Notes: generated from the sequence alone by a model not told the origin. Counted from the stretch's first letter, positions 46,513 through 56,120 are shown. The stretch is DNA of 64,000 bases from CAZSDU01 sp964605775 (GCA_964605775.1 CAZSDU010000010.1:1-64000); one strand, 5' to 3'. A program made the numbers and translations.

Positions 46513-47700
46513 ATGAGGATTTTACAACGAAAGTTTTCTCATTATACTGAGCCTCAGAAAGTGGAAAAAATGGGACTTTACCCGTTTTTCAGGATGATCG
46601 AATCCGATCAGGATACTGTAGTTAGGATGAAAGGAAAAGACATTCTGATGTTTGGCTCAAACAGCTATCTGGGTTTGACAAACCATCCAAAAATCAAAGA
46701 AGCCGCTAAAAATGCTGTTGATAAATATGGTTCCGGTTGTGCCGGGTCTAGATTCCTTAACGGAACCCTTGATCTTCATATCGAACTGGAGAACAAACTG
46801 GCTGCATTTGTCGGCAAACAGGCTGCCCTTGTTTACAGTACGGGTTTCCAGGTGAACCTGGGAGTCATTCCGACAGTCACAGGACGCAGGGATTATATTC
46901 TTCTCGATGAGCTGGATCATGCTTCCATTATTGAAGCCACCAGGCTTTCTTTTGCCAAGGTGATGAAATACCGGCATAATGATATGACTTCCCTGGAACG
47001 TATTCTGAAAAGGTGCGAACCTCATCATATCAAACTGATCGTGGTTGACGGAGTATTTAGTATGGATGGCGATATTGCAAACCTTCCTGAAATTGTTAAA
47101 CTGGCAGAGAAATATGAGGCTACCATCATGGTTGATGATGCCCATGCCATTGGGGTTATTGGGAAAAATGGTGCCGGAACGGCTTCTCATTTCGGATTGA
47201 CCGATAAAGTGGACCTGATCATGGGCACTTTTTCAAAATCCCTTGCCGCTCTTGGCGGTTTCATTGCCAGCGATTTTGAAACCATCAACTACATCAAACA
47301 TAATTCCAGGTCGCTGATTTTCAGCGCTTCCTGCACCCCATCATCTGCAGCTACCGTTTTGGCCGCCCTTGAAATAATGAAAAATGAACCCGAACGTATC
47401 GAACATCTTTGGGAAGTCACTCATTATGCCATTGATGGTTTCCGTAAGCTTGGTTTCGACATCGGACAAACGGTGACACCTATCATTCCACTCTATATCC
47501 GGGATAATATTAAAACTTTGAAACTTACCCGTATGCTGCTGGATGAAGGAGTTTTTGTGAACCCTGTGGTTTCTCCTGCCGTCAGTAAGGACGATACCCT
47601 GATCCGTTTTTCCTTAATGGCTACCCATACCAAAGAACAAATCGACATTGCATTTGAGAAATTTCAAAAAGTAGGAAAGAAACTTCATATCATTCCCTGA
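46513..47700 (+). CDS. spt: Serine palmitoyltransferase
   Basis: The PLP enzyme condenses serine with an acyl-CoA to 3-keto-sphinganine, the first step of sphingolipid synthesis. The 395 residues match the Bacteroides enzyme in layout: MFGSNSYLGLT, GSGCAGSRFLNGTLDLHIEL, DELDHASI (about 133-140), VVDGVFSMDGD (about 178-188), DDAHAIGV and the PLP lysine in GTFSKSLAALGG (about 240-251). Related alpha-oxoamine synthases (KBL, BioF) are alternatives, but the next two genes fit ceramide synthesis. Confidence 0.9.
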   Translation: MRILQRKFSHYTEPQKVEKMGLYPFFRMIESDQDTVVRMKGKDILMFGSNSYLGLTNHPKIKEAAKNAVDKYGSGCAGSRFLNGTLDLHIELENKLAAFVGKQAALVYSTGFQVNLGVIPTVTGRRDYILLDELDHASIIEATRLSFAKVMKYRHNDMTSLERILKRCEPHHIKLIVVDGVFSMDGDIANLPEIVKLAEKYEATIMVDDAHAIGVIGKNGAGTASHFGLTDKVDLIMGTFSKSLAALGGFIASDFETINYIKHNSRSLIFSASCTPSSAATVLAALEIMKNEPERIEHLWEVTHYAIDGFRKLGFDIGQTVTPIIPLYIRDNIKTLKLTRMLLDEGVFVNPVVSPAVSKDDTLIRFSLMATHTKEQIDIAFEKFQKVGKKLHIIP

Positions 47701-47718
47701 TCCTCTTACTGCTGAATT

Positions 47719-48840
47719 ATGGAGATCGAGATTCGAAAAGTATCCTCCCGACGGGATCTGAAAATATTCATCGGGTTTCCATATAAACTTTATGCAGCAA
47801 ATAAATTCTGGTGCCCCCCCCTTAGGTTTGATGAATTAAACACCTTACGCAAGGATAAAAATTCGGCTTTTGAATTCTGTGAGGCCGAGTACTGGCTGGC
47901 TTTTCAGTCGGGTAAACTGGTAGGACGTATTGCCGGCATCATCAATCATAAAGCCAATGAACGATGGAATGAAAAACTCGTTCGTTTTGGCTGGATCGAT
48001 TTTATTGATGATATTTCTGTTTCCGGTAAACTCATTGAAACTGTTCTGAATTGGGGAAAAGATAAGGGTATGCATGGTATCCATGGCCCCCTTGGTTTCT
48101 CTGATATGGACAATGAAGGCATGCTGATCAAAGGCTTTGATGAGCAAGCCACACTCGCATCCATCTATAATTATCCCTATTATCCCGAGCATATGGAGAA
48201 ACTGGGCTTCCATAAAGCCGCAGACTGGGTACAATATGAATTCTCAATTCCTCCTGAAATACCTGACAAAGTTGAAAGACTGACCAAACTGGTTATGGAA
48301 AAATACAAACTCAGGTATGTCAGTACCAAAAAAGCAAAGGATTTATTGCCTTATGCTTCAAAGATGTTCAAAACCCTGAACCTTGCTTTTAATGATCTAT
48401 ATGGTTATACGGCACTAACCGAAAAACAGATTCAGATGTACACCAAAGCGTATTTCGGTTTTATCCGCCCACAATATGTCTCATTCGTTGTGGATGAGCA
48501 GGATGAGATCGTTGGCTTTGGCGTATCTATGCCTTCTCTGACCAAAGCGCTGCAGAAATGTAAAGGGAAATTGTTCCCCTTTGGGTTTCTTTATATTCTG
48601 ATGGCGATGAAAAAGAACGAGGTCATTGATATGTACCTGAATGGGGTGAGGCCTGATTATCACAATAAAGGAGTGAATGCCCTGTATTATAATGAAATGC
48701 ACAGGGCATACATTAAAAATGGAATTACCAAGGCCATCACCAATCCGCAACTTGAAGACAATGCCAAGGCTTTGACCATCTGGAAAAATTTTCCCGGACG
48801 TCAGCATTTGACGAGAAGGTGCTGGATTAAACATTTTTAA
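47719..48840 (+). CDS. GNAT-fold N-acyltransferase, candidate ceramide synthase
   Basis: The 373-residue protein has an acyl-CoA N-acyltransferase fold: GRIAGIINHKANER, VNGPLGFSD-like IHGPLGFSDMDNEG (about 120-133), PYYPEHMEKLGF (about 155-166) and a second half with GVRPDYHNKGVNALYYNEM (about 311-329). It lies between spt and an SDR-type reductase, the arrangement reported for bacterial ceramide synthesis (Spt, bCerS, CerR). I infer that it adds the N-acyl chain. An 8-C tract at 47814-47821 lies in codons 32-35. Confidence 0.72.
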   Translation: MEIEIRKVSSRRDLKIFIGFPYKLYAANKFWCPPLRFDELNTLRKDKNSAFEFCEAEYWLAFQSGKLVGRIAGIINHKANERWNEKLVRFGWIDFIDDISVSGKLIETVLNWGKDKGMHGIHGPLGFSDMDNEGMLIKGFDEQATLASIYNYPYYPEHMEKLGFHKAADWVQYEFSIPPEIPDKVERLTKLVMEKYKLRYVSTKKAKDLLPYASKMFKTLNLAFNDLYGYTALTEKQIQMYTKAYFGFIRPQYVSFVVDEQDEIVGFGVSMPSLTKALQKCKGKLFPFGFLYILMAMKKNEVIDMYLNGVRPDYHNKGVNALYYNEMHRAYIKNGITKAITNPQLEDNAKALTIWKNFPGRQHLTRRCWIKHF

Positions 48841-48897
48841 TGTACTCACCCTGCCTCTCCTTCCCTGCAGGTAGAGGGATAAAAACGAAATGCATAT

Positions 48898-49902
48898 ATG
48901 AAAAACGTCCTGATTACCGGCGCCAGTGGATTCATTGGTAGTTTTCTTACCGAAGAGGGGTTGAAGCGTAAGTACAACGTTTATGCCGCTGTCCGTTCAT
49001 CCAGTTCACGAAAATATCTTCAATCCCCTGAAATTCGCTTCGTGGAAATAGACTTCTCCTCCCGTGAAGCAATTGTAACAACTTTATCAGATCTGAATCA
49101 TAAGGGAATTCACTTTGATTTCATCATCCATAATGCGGGCATTACTAAAACCCAGGACAAGAAAGAGTTTTCCAGGGTAAATTACCAGAATACAAAAAAT
49201 TTTGTGGAAGGATTGATTGAAGCAGATATGGTTCCGGGAAAATTTATTTTCATGAGCAGCCTGGCAGCATGGGGGCCAGGCAATCCGAAAACCATGGAGC
49301 CAGTTCTGCTGAAGGATGAACCACGTCCAATAGAAACCTATGGAAGGAGTAAACTGGAAGCGGAGAAATTCCTGACTTCCGTTCCTGCTTTCCCCTGGCT
49401 TATTTTTCGTCCGACAGGGGTTTATGGTCCAAGGGAAAAGGATTATTTTGTTTTCTTTCAAACCATCAAAAGAGGCTTGGAACCTTATATCGGAACCCGT
49501 AAACAAGTGCTTACCTTCATTTATGTAAAGGATCTGGTCAGGTTGATTTTTGACGCAGGTGAATCTTCACATGCCAGAAAAGCTTATTTCGTTTCTGATG
49601 GAAAAGAATACAATGCAGAAGAATTTTCCGCCATCACCAAAAACCATCTTCAAAAGAAAACACTGAGTTTTGTTGTTCCCACAGGCATGGTTAAGATTCT
49701 GGCTCATTCCTTGGAAAGAATGTATAGCCTTTGGGGTAGCATTCCAACGCTGAATGCGGATAAGTATAATGTTCTGGCAAGCACCAACTGGAGATGTGAA
49801 ACATCTCCCTTGAAATCCGATTTTAATTTCCAGGCTGAGTACGATCTCGACAAGGGTGTAAAAGAAGCCCTTGAATGGTACCAGAAAGAAGGATGGCTGT
49901 AA
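48898..49902 (+). CDS. NAD-dependent epimerase/dehydratase, candidate ceramide reductase
   Basis: The 334-residue extended SDR has the Rossmann motif LITGASGFIGSFL (about 4-16), FMSSLAAWGPG (about 117-127), the catalytic YGRSK (about 142-146) and RPTGVYGPREKDYF (about 164-177). In the Spt-bCerS-CerR order the last enzyme reduces the 3-keto group. That assignment is inferred from position; the fold alone would allow sugar-nucleotide or sterol-type substrates. A bidirectional terminator follows. Confidence 0.78.
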   Translation: MKNVLITGASGFIGSFLTEEGLKRKYNVYAAVRSSSSRKYLQSPEIRFVEIDFSSREAIVTTLSDLNHKGIHFDFIIHNAGITKTQDKKEFSRVNYQNTKNFVEGLIEADMVPGKFIFMSSLAAWGPGNPKTMEPVLLKDEPRPIETYGRSKLEAEKFLTSVPAFPWLIFRPTGVYGPREKDYFVFFQTIKRGLEPYIGTRKQVLTFIYVKDLVRLIFDAGESSHARKAYFVSDGKEYNAEEFSAITKNHLQKKTLSFVVPTGMVKILAHSLERMYSLWGSIPTLNADKYNVLASTNWRCETSPLKSDFNFQAEYDLDKGVKEALEWYQKEGWL

Positions 49903-49921
49903 GGTAAAGGATAATCATTAT

Positions 49922-49956
49922 AAAAAAGGGGTGACCGATCAGATCACCCCTTCTTT
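49922..49956. terminator. Bidirectional terminator
   Basis: AAGGGGTGA (49926-49934) pairs with TCACCCCTT (49944-49952), flanked by an A run on the left and CTTT on the right. It serves the convergent ceramide and SusCD operons. Confidence 0.8.
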
Positions 49957-49974
49957 ATGAATATCAGAAAAAGT

Positions 49975-51588
49975 TTATTTTCCTGCAGGTGCCCACCACA
50001 TTTTGGTGGTCATCTTGTCTCCACCAACCAATCCGGAAGCGGCAGCGGTAACGTTGGCTGCGTTTACGGTATATTCCTGTTGCGGATAGGTCATACGCAA
50101 CGGAATTGTAGTGATAGAAATCAGGGGGTTAAAAATGATGGGAGTTCCATCTGCAGTTGTATGGGTAATCTCTCCCGGAAGAAGCAAGAAAGCGGGTTCG
50201 CCGGTCCTTCTGTATTCTGCCCATGCCTGGTAACCTTGATTATATAGGGCCAGGTATTTTTGTGCCAGGACAGTAGTTTTATCGGCAGGAGGCAAGGCGG
50301 CAAGATAAGTTTCTACTTCAACGTTGAATTCATTCACCCGGGTTGCATCCCAGCCTTCGAGAACTGTACATACATCTCTCCAATGATAGGCAGAAGCCCG
50401 AGTTCCCTCAATATATTCAGCCTGTGAAAAACCCTTTAGTTCAGAAAGCATGAATTTTACTTCTGCAAATTCCATAAATACAGGAGCATATTTCGGATTT
50501 AAGATAACAATTGCGGAAGCCGGAGAATAAGCTGCAGCTCCATACCAGGATGCAACTTTTGATCTGTACGCCGAGTTTACAGAAGGAGTAAGTCCATAAG
50601 GCATTCCGATATACTGACCGCCTCTTGGTCTTGAATAAATCTGTAAACGGGGGTCAGTAAGACCAAAGAAAGGATTGATCTTATTGTTCAGGGTATCATT
50701 AACCCCCTTGAGCATATTGATCAGGGTTTTGCAAGTAGTGAAGTCATTCCTTGCATTGGTCCAGAATGCATCATACATGGGGGAGTTCGTGGCGCCGCCA
50801 CCGGGATATGCAACTGCAGCATTATCGGCATTGCTGGTCATTAAACCATCTTCTCCGACTTCAGTAAGAATGGCATTGGCTGCGGCATAATTATCCACAT
50901 TCGACATACGCAAGGCAATGCGCAGACGGAGAGAGTTAGCAAATTTTATCCATTTTTCCATGTCTCCGCGATAGATCACATCACCAGCCGTGAACCCGGA
51001 AGCATTCAGGTTGATACGCGCTACTGCACCGGCCAGATCGTTAAGCATCTGGGTATAAATAGCCTGTTGCTTATCATACTTTGGATTGGGAATAGAAATG
51101 GATGGATCAATATTCCCCTGGAAAGCTTCTGTATAAGGAATGTCGCCCCAGGTATCGGTCATGATCTGCATGGCCCAAACTTTCAGTATTGTTGCTACGG
51201 CAATCTGGTTGTTGTTATCACCATATACGGCAGCTTTAGGGGCCTCTACAGGATCAGTGTTCAGACGGATGATTTCAACCAGGTTCATCACATCGTGATA
51301 GATCAACCTCCAGTAAAGGTTATTGATATTCTCACGAATTTGAAAACGGTCTTCATCAGTATAGGTACGTTGGCACCAGTATTGAGCATAAAGGTTGCTT
51401 TGACGGCCGCTCCACCATTCATCATAAATGTCGTCAGCAAGACCTTTCATAGCTGCAGTCAGTAGGGTTGGGGTCGAAACCTCAGCGGGTTGATTGGGAT
51501 TTTCATTGATCTTGTCAAAATTTTTGGTGCAGGATGAAATAAGGAGCGCCAAAAACATCCCGAGTGACAGCTTTATTATTGTTTTCAT
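49975..51588 (-). CDS. SusD/RagB-family outer-membrane lipoprotein (SusD-like_2)
   Basis: The 537-residue product has a lipoprotein signal (GMFLALLISSC, Cys at about residue 20), then the SusD-like_2 start KNFDKINENPNQPAEVSTP and WWSGRQSNLYAQYWCQRTYT (about 60-79). It ends MTTKMWWAPAGK. TPR-like helices make a substrate-binding lid for the SusC transporter. It lies 18 bases after the SusC gene. No glycosidase, peptidase or sensor neighbours it, so the substrate cannot be inferred. Confidence 0.9.
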   Translation of the reverse strand: MKTIIKLSLGMFLALLISSCTKNFDKINENPNQPAEVSTPTLLTAAMKGLADDIYDEWWSGRQSNLYAQYWCQRTYTDEDRFQIRENINNLYWRLIYHDVMNLVEIIRLNTDPVEAPKAAVYGDNNNQIAVATILKVWAMQIMTDTWGDIPYTEAFQGNIDPSISIPNPKYDKQQAIYTQMLNDLAGAVARINLNASGFTAGDVIYRGDMEKWIKFANSLRLRIALRMSNVDNYAAANAILTEVGEDGLMTSNADNAAVAYPGGGATNSPMYDAFWTNARNDFTTCKTLINMLKGVNDTLNNKINPFFGLTDPRLQIYSRPRGGQYIGMPYGLTPSVNSAYRSKVASWYGAAAYSPASAIVILNPKYAPVFMEFAEVKFMLSELKGFSQAEYIEGTRASAYHWRDVCTVLEGWDATRVNEFNVEVETYLAALPPADKTTVLAQKYLALYNQGYQAWAEYRRTGEPAFLLLPGEITHTTADGTPIIFNPLISITTIPLRMTYPQQEYTVNAANVTAAASGLVGGDKMTTKMWWAPAGK

Positions 51589-51606
51589 ATTTTGTTCCTC
51601 TTAAAA

Positions 51607-54600
51607 TTAAAAGTTAAAGCCTATATTGAAACCAAAGGTTCTCGTGGCCGGTAAACCTGCTCCTTCAATCCCCTGAATGTTACCGGAGCTGGTGTTCGTT
51701 TCAGGATCGATACCCACCATGGCAGTTCCCCAGGTAGCCAGGTTCCTTCCAAAGAGACCAATTTTCAGGTTCTGGATAGGACCGGTGAGTTTGGCAGGGA
51801 TGGTATAAGATAAGGTAATTTCACGTAATTTGATGTAGCTGGCATCGAGTACATTTTGCATGGCGGGGCCAGAATAATGGTCGGTAGTCCATGTATAAGC
51901 ATCGATATTTGTGGTGTTAGCACCGGTGACCTGGGCGGTTCCATCCGGATTATAGATTACGTTTCCGGCATCATCATACTTTGCAACCATAGCATCAATG
52001 ACGATTCCATTTTCACGGATTCCGTTTTCAGCACTTGCAGCTAAAATTCCGGTATAAGTACCCCACATCTTGGTGGTGGAGAAGAAATGTCCGCCTTGTT
52101 GAATATCGATTAATACCCTCAGATCGAAACCGTAAATTTTGAACTCGTTGCCAATTCCAAGGTTAAAATCAGGAAGAACTGATCCCAGAGCTTTAACTCC
52201 GGATTCCAGGTAACGGCCGTTTTTCCCAACCACCTTATTGCCATTCTCATCATAGATAAAGTCGGTTCCCATTAACTGTCCGTATTCCTGTCCGACAGCA
52301 GCATTAACTGAGATGTTGAAAGGACCAACACCCAACTGCAGGTTGTCAATACCAGGATAAAGTTCCACAACTTTATTAGTGTTTTTGGCAAAGTTGGCTG
52401 TGATGGTCCAGTCAAATATGTTCTTAACTTTTACAGGAACAGCCATCAGGAATATTTCGAAACCTTTATTTGTGATTCTACCAGCGTTCAATACCTGGAA
52501 GGAGTAACCGGTTGCACCGGAAACAGCGACAGGAATGATCTGATTCTTTGAAGCCTTATCATAATAAGTAAAGTCTAAACCTAAGCGATTGTTTAAGAAC
52601 TTCAATTCAGCACCTACTTCCCATGAACGGGTCATTTCTGGTTTCAGGTTTGGATTGTTCAAGGTGGTTGGTAAACCATAGAGACCATCGGGTGTAAAAT
52701 GATAAGGATAACCCTCGGAATCCAGGAAATTGGCATAGGTCAGAGAAGTCCGGTAAGGATCGGTATCATTACCTACCTGTGCCCAGCTTCCTCTTACTTT
52801 TGCGAAAGTCAGCCATTTTGCTTTTTTAACGCCGGGTAATTCCGAGATAACCCATCCCAGGGATACGGAAGGATACATATAAGAATTCTTGTTCTTCGGT
52901 AAGGTGGAAGACCAGTCATTACGCAGTGTTACATCCAGGTACAACATACTTTTCCATCCGAGGGAAGCGCTTCCGTATAAGGAGTTGATGCGTTTCCAGC
53001 TCTTGTAATCGCTGGCAACGTTTGTCAGGGAATTACTCAGGGTATACAGTTCAGGAATGATAAGGCCACCAACGGTTGATCCGGAAATAAGTTTGTAATT
53101 TCTATCCATCATGTTGCCTCCAAAATTGGCATTCACACGCCAGTCTTGGCCAAAGCTCTTATCAACCAAGAAGAGGAATTCGGCATTCATTTCAGAATTG
53201 GAGCGAACCTGCTGGCGATAGAAGGATTGGGAAGCAGAACCAATGGCGACTCTTTCTTCTGTTCGGAAGGAGTAGTTGTCGAGGTTGAATTTACCCTGTG
53301 CCCTTAACCAGCTTGTGATCTGCCAGGAAACACCGACATTACCATAATAACGATCTCTTTTATCGTTCTGATAATTCATGTTACGGTCCCAGTATGGATT
53401 GTTGGAAAATGCGATGGTGGGATCATCCATGGATGAACGGTTCCATGATCTTTGTGTTCCATCGGGATTAATATAGCTCTTGGCCATATATTGGTCGAGT
53501 TGACGTTGTCCCCATTGGTTGAATCGTTCAATAGGATTCACGTCGCCATATCCGGTTTCGGAACGGCCTTTTGCTTTAGTGGAAATATAGTTGATATCAG
53601 CGAATGCCTTCAGGGTTTTAGTCAGGTTGGCAATGGCGCTCAGATTAACAGTATATTTATCCAGTTGTGAATTAGGCATATAACCTGATGAATTATAGGT
53701 TCCCAGAGCCAAACGTACCTGGGCAGCATCACTACCACCGGTAAAGGCGATGTTGTTGGTCCAACCAATGCCTGTTTTAAAGAAGTCTCTTACGTCATGT
53801 TTTGGTGCCATCCATTCAATGGATTTGCCATAATGGTCGGTATCCCATGCATCAAAACTGTAATAAGGACGATAATAAATAGGTTGGTTGAAGTATGGAC
53901 TGCCGTCAGGCACATCAATTCCATAATCTTCCAGGAACTGACCAGCTGTTGTGGTATATTTTGGACCAAAACTTTCGTCTATACTGTAATCCATGCCAAG
54001 GTCAAATGACTGATATGCATTTCCATCACCATCAACCCCTGGAATTTTATAATAACCGGAATTATCGGTATAGGTTTTCATTTCCCATGCAGTTGGATCC
54101 AGCCCGCCATTACCTCCACCATATTCATTTTGGTATTTCGGCAGGTAAGAAACCTGTTCGAAGCTCAAACCGGTATTGAATTCGATCCCGATCTGTTTGC
54201 CTTTTTTGGCAGCGCCTTTTTTGGTTGTGATCAGGATGACACCGTTGGCGGCACGTGATCCATAAAGAGCGGCTGCATTGGCGCCTTTCAAAACAGAGAT
54301 GGAAGCAACATCGTCAGGGTTGATATCCTGGGCCATGTTGCCATAGTCATAACCACCGGCCCCACGGGCGGTATTAGTGGTGTTAAAATCACTATTGTCG
54401 ATAATGGTTCCGTCTATAACAAACAATGGCTGGTTGTTACCGGAGATGGAATTAATACCACGAATCAGGATACGCGAAGAACCACCCATATTACCAGAGG
54501 CAGCTGTTACCTGAACACCGGCGATACGTCCTGAAAGTTGATTAATCACGTTGGCATTACCATCTGTCTGGAGGGCATCGCCCTTTACATCCTGAACAGA

Positions 54601-54963
54601 ATAGCCCAGCGCTTTCTTTTCACGGGTCACTCCGAGTGCCGTAACGACCACTCCTTCCAACTCCTGAACATCGGGTGAAAGAACCACATTAAGAGTGTTA
54701 TCGGCTCCCAGGGTAATTTCCTGGGTTTTCATCCCTACGAATGAAACCAGGACAACATTTTTATCCTTTGGCACATTGAGGGAATACTTCCCGTCCACAT
54801 CGGTAATTGCACCGACTGTTGTGCCTTTAACGAGGATGGTTGCGCCTGGAATTCCTGCGCCGTCATCTGAACTCGTTACCTTACCCGTTATGGTTTTCTG
54901 GGCAAGAGCAACTTGCGCCCCTATGAATAACATAAGAGCAAGGAAAATCGTAAATTTTCTCAT
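51607..54963 (-). CDS. SusC/RagA-family TonB-linked outer-membrane transporter
   Basis: I chose the ATG at 54961-54963 (MRKFTIFLALMLFIG), which gives a proper signal peptide; the frame is open 30 codons further up. The 1118 residues contain a carboxypeptidase-regulatory domain (KTITGKVTSSDDGAGIPGAT), a plug (GVVVTALGVTREKKALGYSV, NQPLFVIDGTIID, VSVLKGANAAALYGSRAANG with the SusC hallmark) and a barrel ending GFNIGFNF. Together with SusD it imports large nutrients by TonB energy. The 248-base region 54964-55211 upstream has no gene. Confidence 0.95.
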   Translation of the reverse strand: MRKFTIFLALMLFIGAQVALAQKTITGKVTSSDDGAGIPGATILVKGTTVGAITDVDGKYSLNVPKDKNVVLVSFVGMKTQEITLGADNTLNVVLSPDVQELEGVVVTALGVTREKKALGYSVQDVKGDALQTDGNANVINQLSGRIAGVQVTAASGNMGGSSRILIRGINSISGNNQPLFVIDGTIIDNSDFNTTNTARGAGGYDYGNMAQDINPDDVASISVLKGANAAALYGSRAANGVILITTKKGAAKKGKQIGIEFNTGLSFEQVSYLPKYQNEYGGGNGGLDPTAWEMKTYTDNSGYYKIPGVDGDGNAYQSFDLGMDYSIDESFGPKYTTTAGQFLEDYGIDVPDGSPYFNQPIYYRPYYSFDAWDTDHYGKSIEWMAPKHDVRDFFKTGIGWTNNIAFTGGSDAAQVRLALGTYNSSGYMPNSQLDKYTVNLSAIANLTKTLKAFADINYISTKAKGRSETGYGDVNPIERFNQWGQRQLDQYMAKSYINPDGTQRSWNRSSMDDPTIAFSNNPYWDRNMNYQNDKRDRYYGNVGVSWQITSWLRAQGKFNLDNYSFRTEERVAIGSASQSFYRQQVRSNSEMNAEFLFLVDKSFGQDWRVNANFGGNMMDRNYKLISGSTVGGLIIPELYTLSNSLTNVASDYKSWKRINSLYGSASLGWKSMLYLDVTLRNDWSSTLPKNKNSYMYPSVSLGWVISELPGVKKAKWLTFAKVRGSWAQVGNDTDPYRTSLTYANFLDSEGYPYHFTPDGLYGLPTTLNNPNLKPEMTRSWEVGAELKFLNNRLGLDFTYYDKASKNQIIPVAVSGATGYSFQVLNAGRITNKGFEIFLMAVPVKVKNIFDWTITANFAKNTNKVVELYPGIDNLQLGVGPFNISVNAAVGQEYGQLMGTDFIYDENGNKVVGKNGRYLESGVKALGSVLPDFNLGIGNEFKIYGFDLRVLIDIQQGGHFFSTTKMWGTYTGILAASAENGIRENGIVIDAMVAKYDDAGNVIYNPDGTAQVTGANTTNIDAYTWTTDHYSGPAMQNVLDASYIKLREITLSYTIPAKLTGPIQNLKIGLFGRNLATWGTAMVGIDPETNTSSGNIQGIEGAGLPATRTFGFNIGFNF

Positions 54964-55211
54964 GACTGTTGTTTTTTTGTTAGTAAAAAGGTTAATAATC
55001 AGATTCATAAATAAAGATGATATTGAACAGCGCCTGACCGTGCTCTTCAACATGAAATATATGATGGTTAAGTTTCTATCTGCAATTCAATGTGAATGCA
55101 ATTTTAGTAATTAAATAATTAGTAAACAACAAAAAGTTAACAAAAGTTTTTAATAAAATTAACATATTTTAACATTGAACCATGGGATCAGAAAGTTATC
55201 CCTCTTCCTTT

Positions 55212-55616
55212 TTAATGCAATTTACGAAAAAAAAGCCCGAAAAGGACAATCAGAAAAATATAAATTCCAGTAGTGGTGATCGCGATCTGTGGTTGAAAAA
55301 GCTGATAGGAGGCCATGATTAAACAAGGAATCCCCAGCAGATAGTATCCCCATCTCTTGAGTTTCCAGATCAGTAATGTCCCTACCAATGCAGTTCCATG
55401 AAGAAGTGAAGCGGAAAGCAAGAGAACAATGACCTGGCTTTTCGTCAGTTCTTCTTCAGAAAGATAACTCAGGGTCACTTCTGCAATCCAGCCGGAGAAG
55501 AAAAGTGCGGTGAGAAAGAAAAGAAAAAGCAGAAGGAAGTAAACAAATGAGAAAATACAGATCACAGAAAGAAAAGCGGGTCTGTGAAGCAGGGGTTGAG
55601 GTTTTGCTTCTTCCAT
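55212..55616 (-). CDS. Small four-helix membrane protein
   Basis: The 134-residue product has four hydrophobic segments (about 15-45, 62-82, 92-108, 112-128). It has no recognised family. It resembles the 146-residue neighbour (55618-56058): both begin MEE, have an N-terminal helix at the same place and share a GALLMWKLKKSGFHVY / GTLLIWKLKRWGYYLL segment, so they are paralogues by duplication. The pair is nearly contiguous (one base). Confidence 0.6.
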   Translation of the reverse strand: MEEAKPQPLLHRPAFLSVICIFSFVYFLLLFLFFLTALFFSGWIAEVTLSYLSEEELTKSQVIVLLLSASLLHGTALVGTLLIWKLKRWGYYLLGIPCLIMASYQLFQPQIAITTTGIYIFLIVLFGLFFRKLH

Positions 55617-55617
55617 G

Positions 55618-56058
55618 TCAACTCATGGTTTTCAGGTTTATACTATACAGAAGGATGAAGGTGCCTGAAAGAAGAAGATCAGGCATGGAGGGTCCCGGCA
55701 TTTTCAGAAAGTACATGGGCGCAATAACCAATAGGATTTGAGCGATAGTATAGACATGAAATCCGGATTTCTTTAGTTTCCACATCAGCAGGGCTCCAAT
55801 CAGCGAGGCGGCATAAAAGAATCCGGTAGTCAGAAAGAAGACGGGCCGGGATTCGATAATCATTTCCATACCCGGGAGATTGAATTTTTCCGAGAAAGTT
55901 TCGGCAACCACCACAAAGGTTTCGTAAAACGTCGCAATCATGAAGTTTGAAACCAGGTTCATACCACTTCCGATAAAGGTCAGAATGCAGAGAATGGTGA
56001 GTAACCTGGTTCTTTGTGGCTTGGTTTCCGGTGTTGGGGGGAGTAATTGTTCTTCCAT
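55618..56058 (-). CDS. Small four-helix membrane protein, paralogue of the next gene
   Basis: The 146-residue product has four helices (about 20-42, 70-92, 95-110, 115-140) and a loop SEKFNLPGMEMIIESRPVF. It shares the central IWKLK-type motif with the 134-residue neighbour. Function unknown. It follows the DUF5684 gene (56121-56516) by 62 bases across a G-rich palindrome. Confidence 0.6.
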   Translation of the reverse strand: MEEQLLPPTPETKPQRTRLLTILCILTFIGSGMNLVSNFMIATFYETFVVVAETFSEKFNLPGMEMIIESRPVFFLTTGFFYAASLIGALLMWKLKKSGFHVYTIAQILLVIAPMYFLKMPGPSMPDLLLSGTFILLYSINLKTMS

Positions 56059-56080
56059 ATTTTGTTTTACCCTGTTTAAA

Positions 56081-56114
56081 ACCCCTCCCTATTATAGGGA
56101 GGGGTTGGGGTGGG
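56081..56114 (+). repeat. 11-bp palindrome with G-quadruplex-type right arm
   Basis: ACCCCTCCCTA (56081-56091) pairs with TAGGGAGGGGT (56095-56105), loop TTA, then TGGGGTGGG. The plus strand has GGG, GGGG, GGGG and GGG tracts with loops A, TT and T. It is closely related to the element at 15562-15608 but in the opposite orientation to the genes around it. Confidence 0.8.
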
Positions 56115-56120
56115 TACATA

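Noticed and set aside
46513..47700. Glycine C-acetyltransferase (kbl) or bioF
   Set aside because: Motif layout and the two downstream genes fit serine palmitoyltransferase better; no tdh or bio gene nearby.
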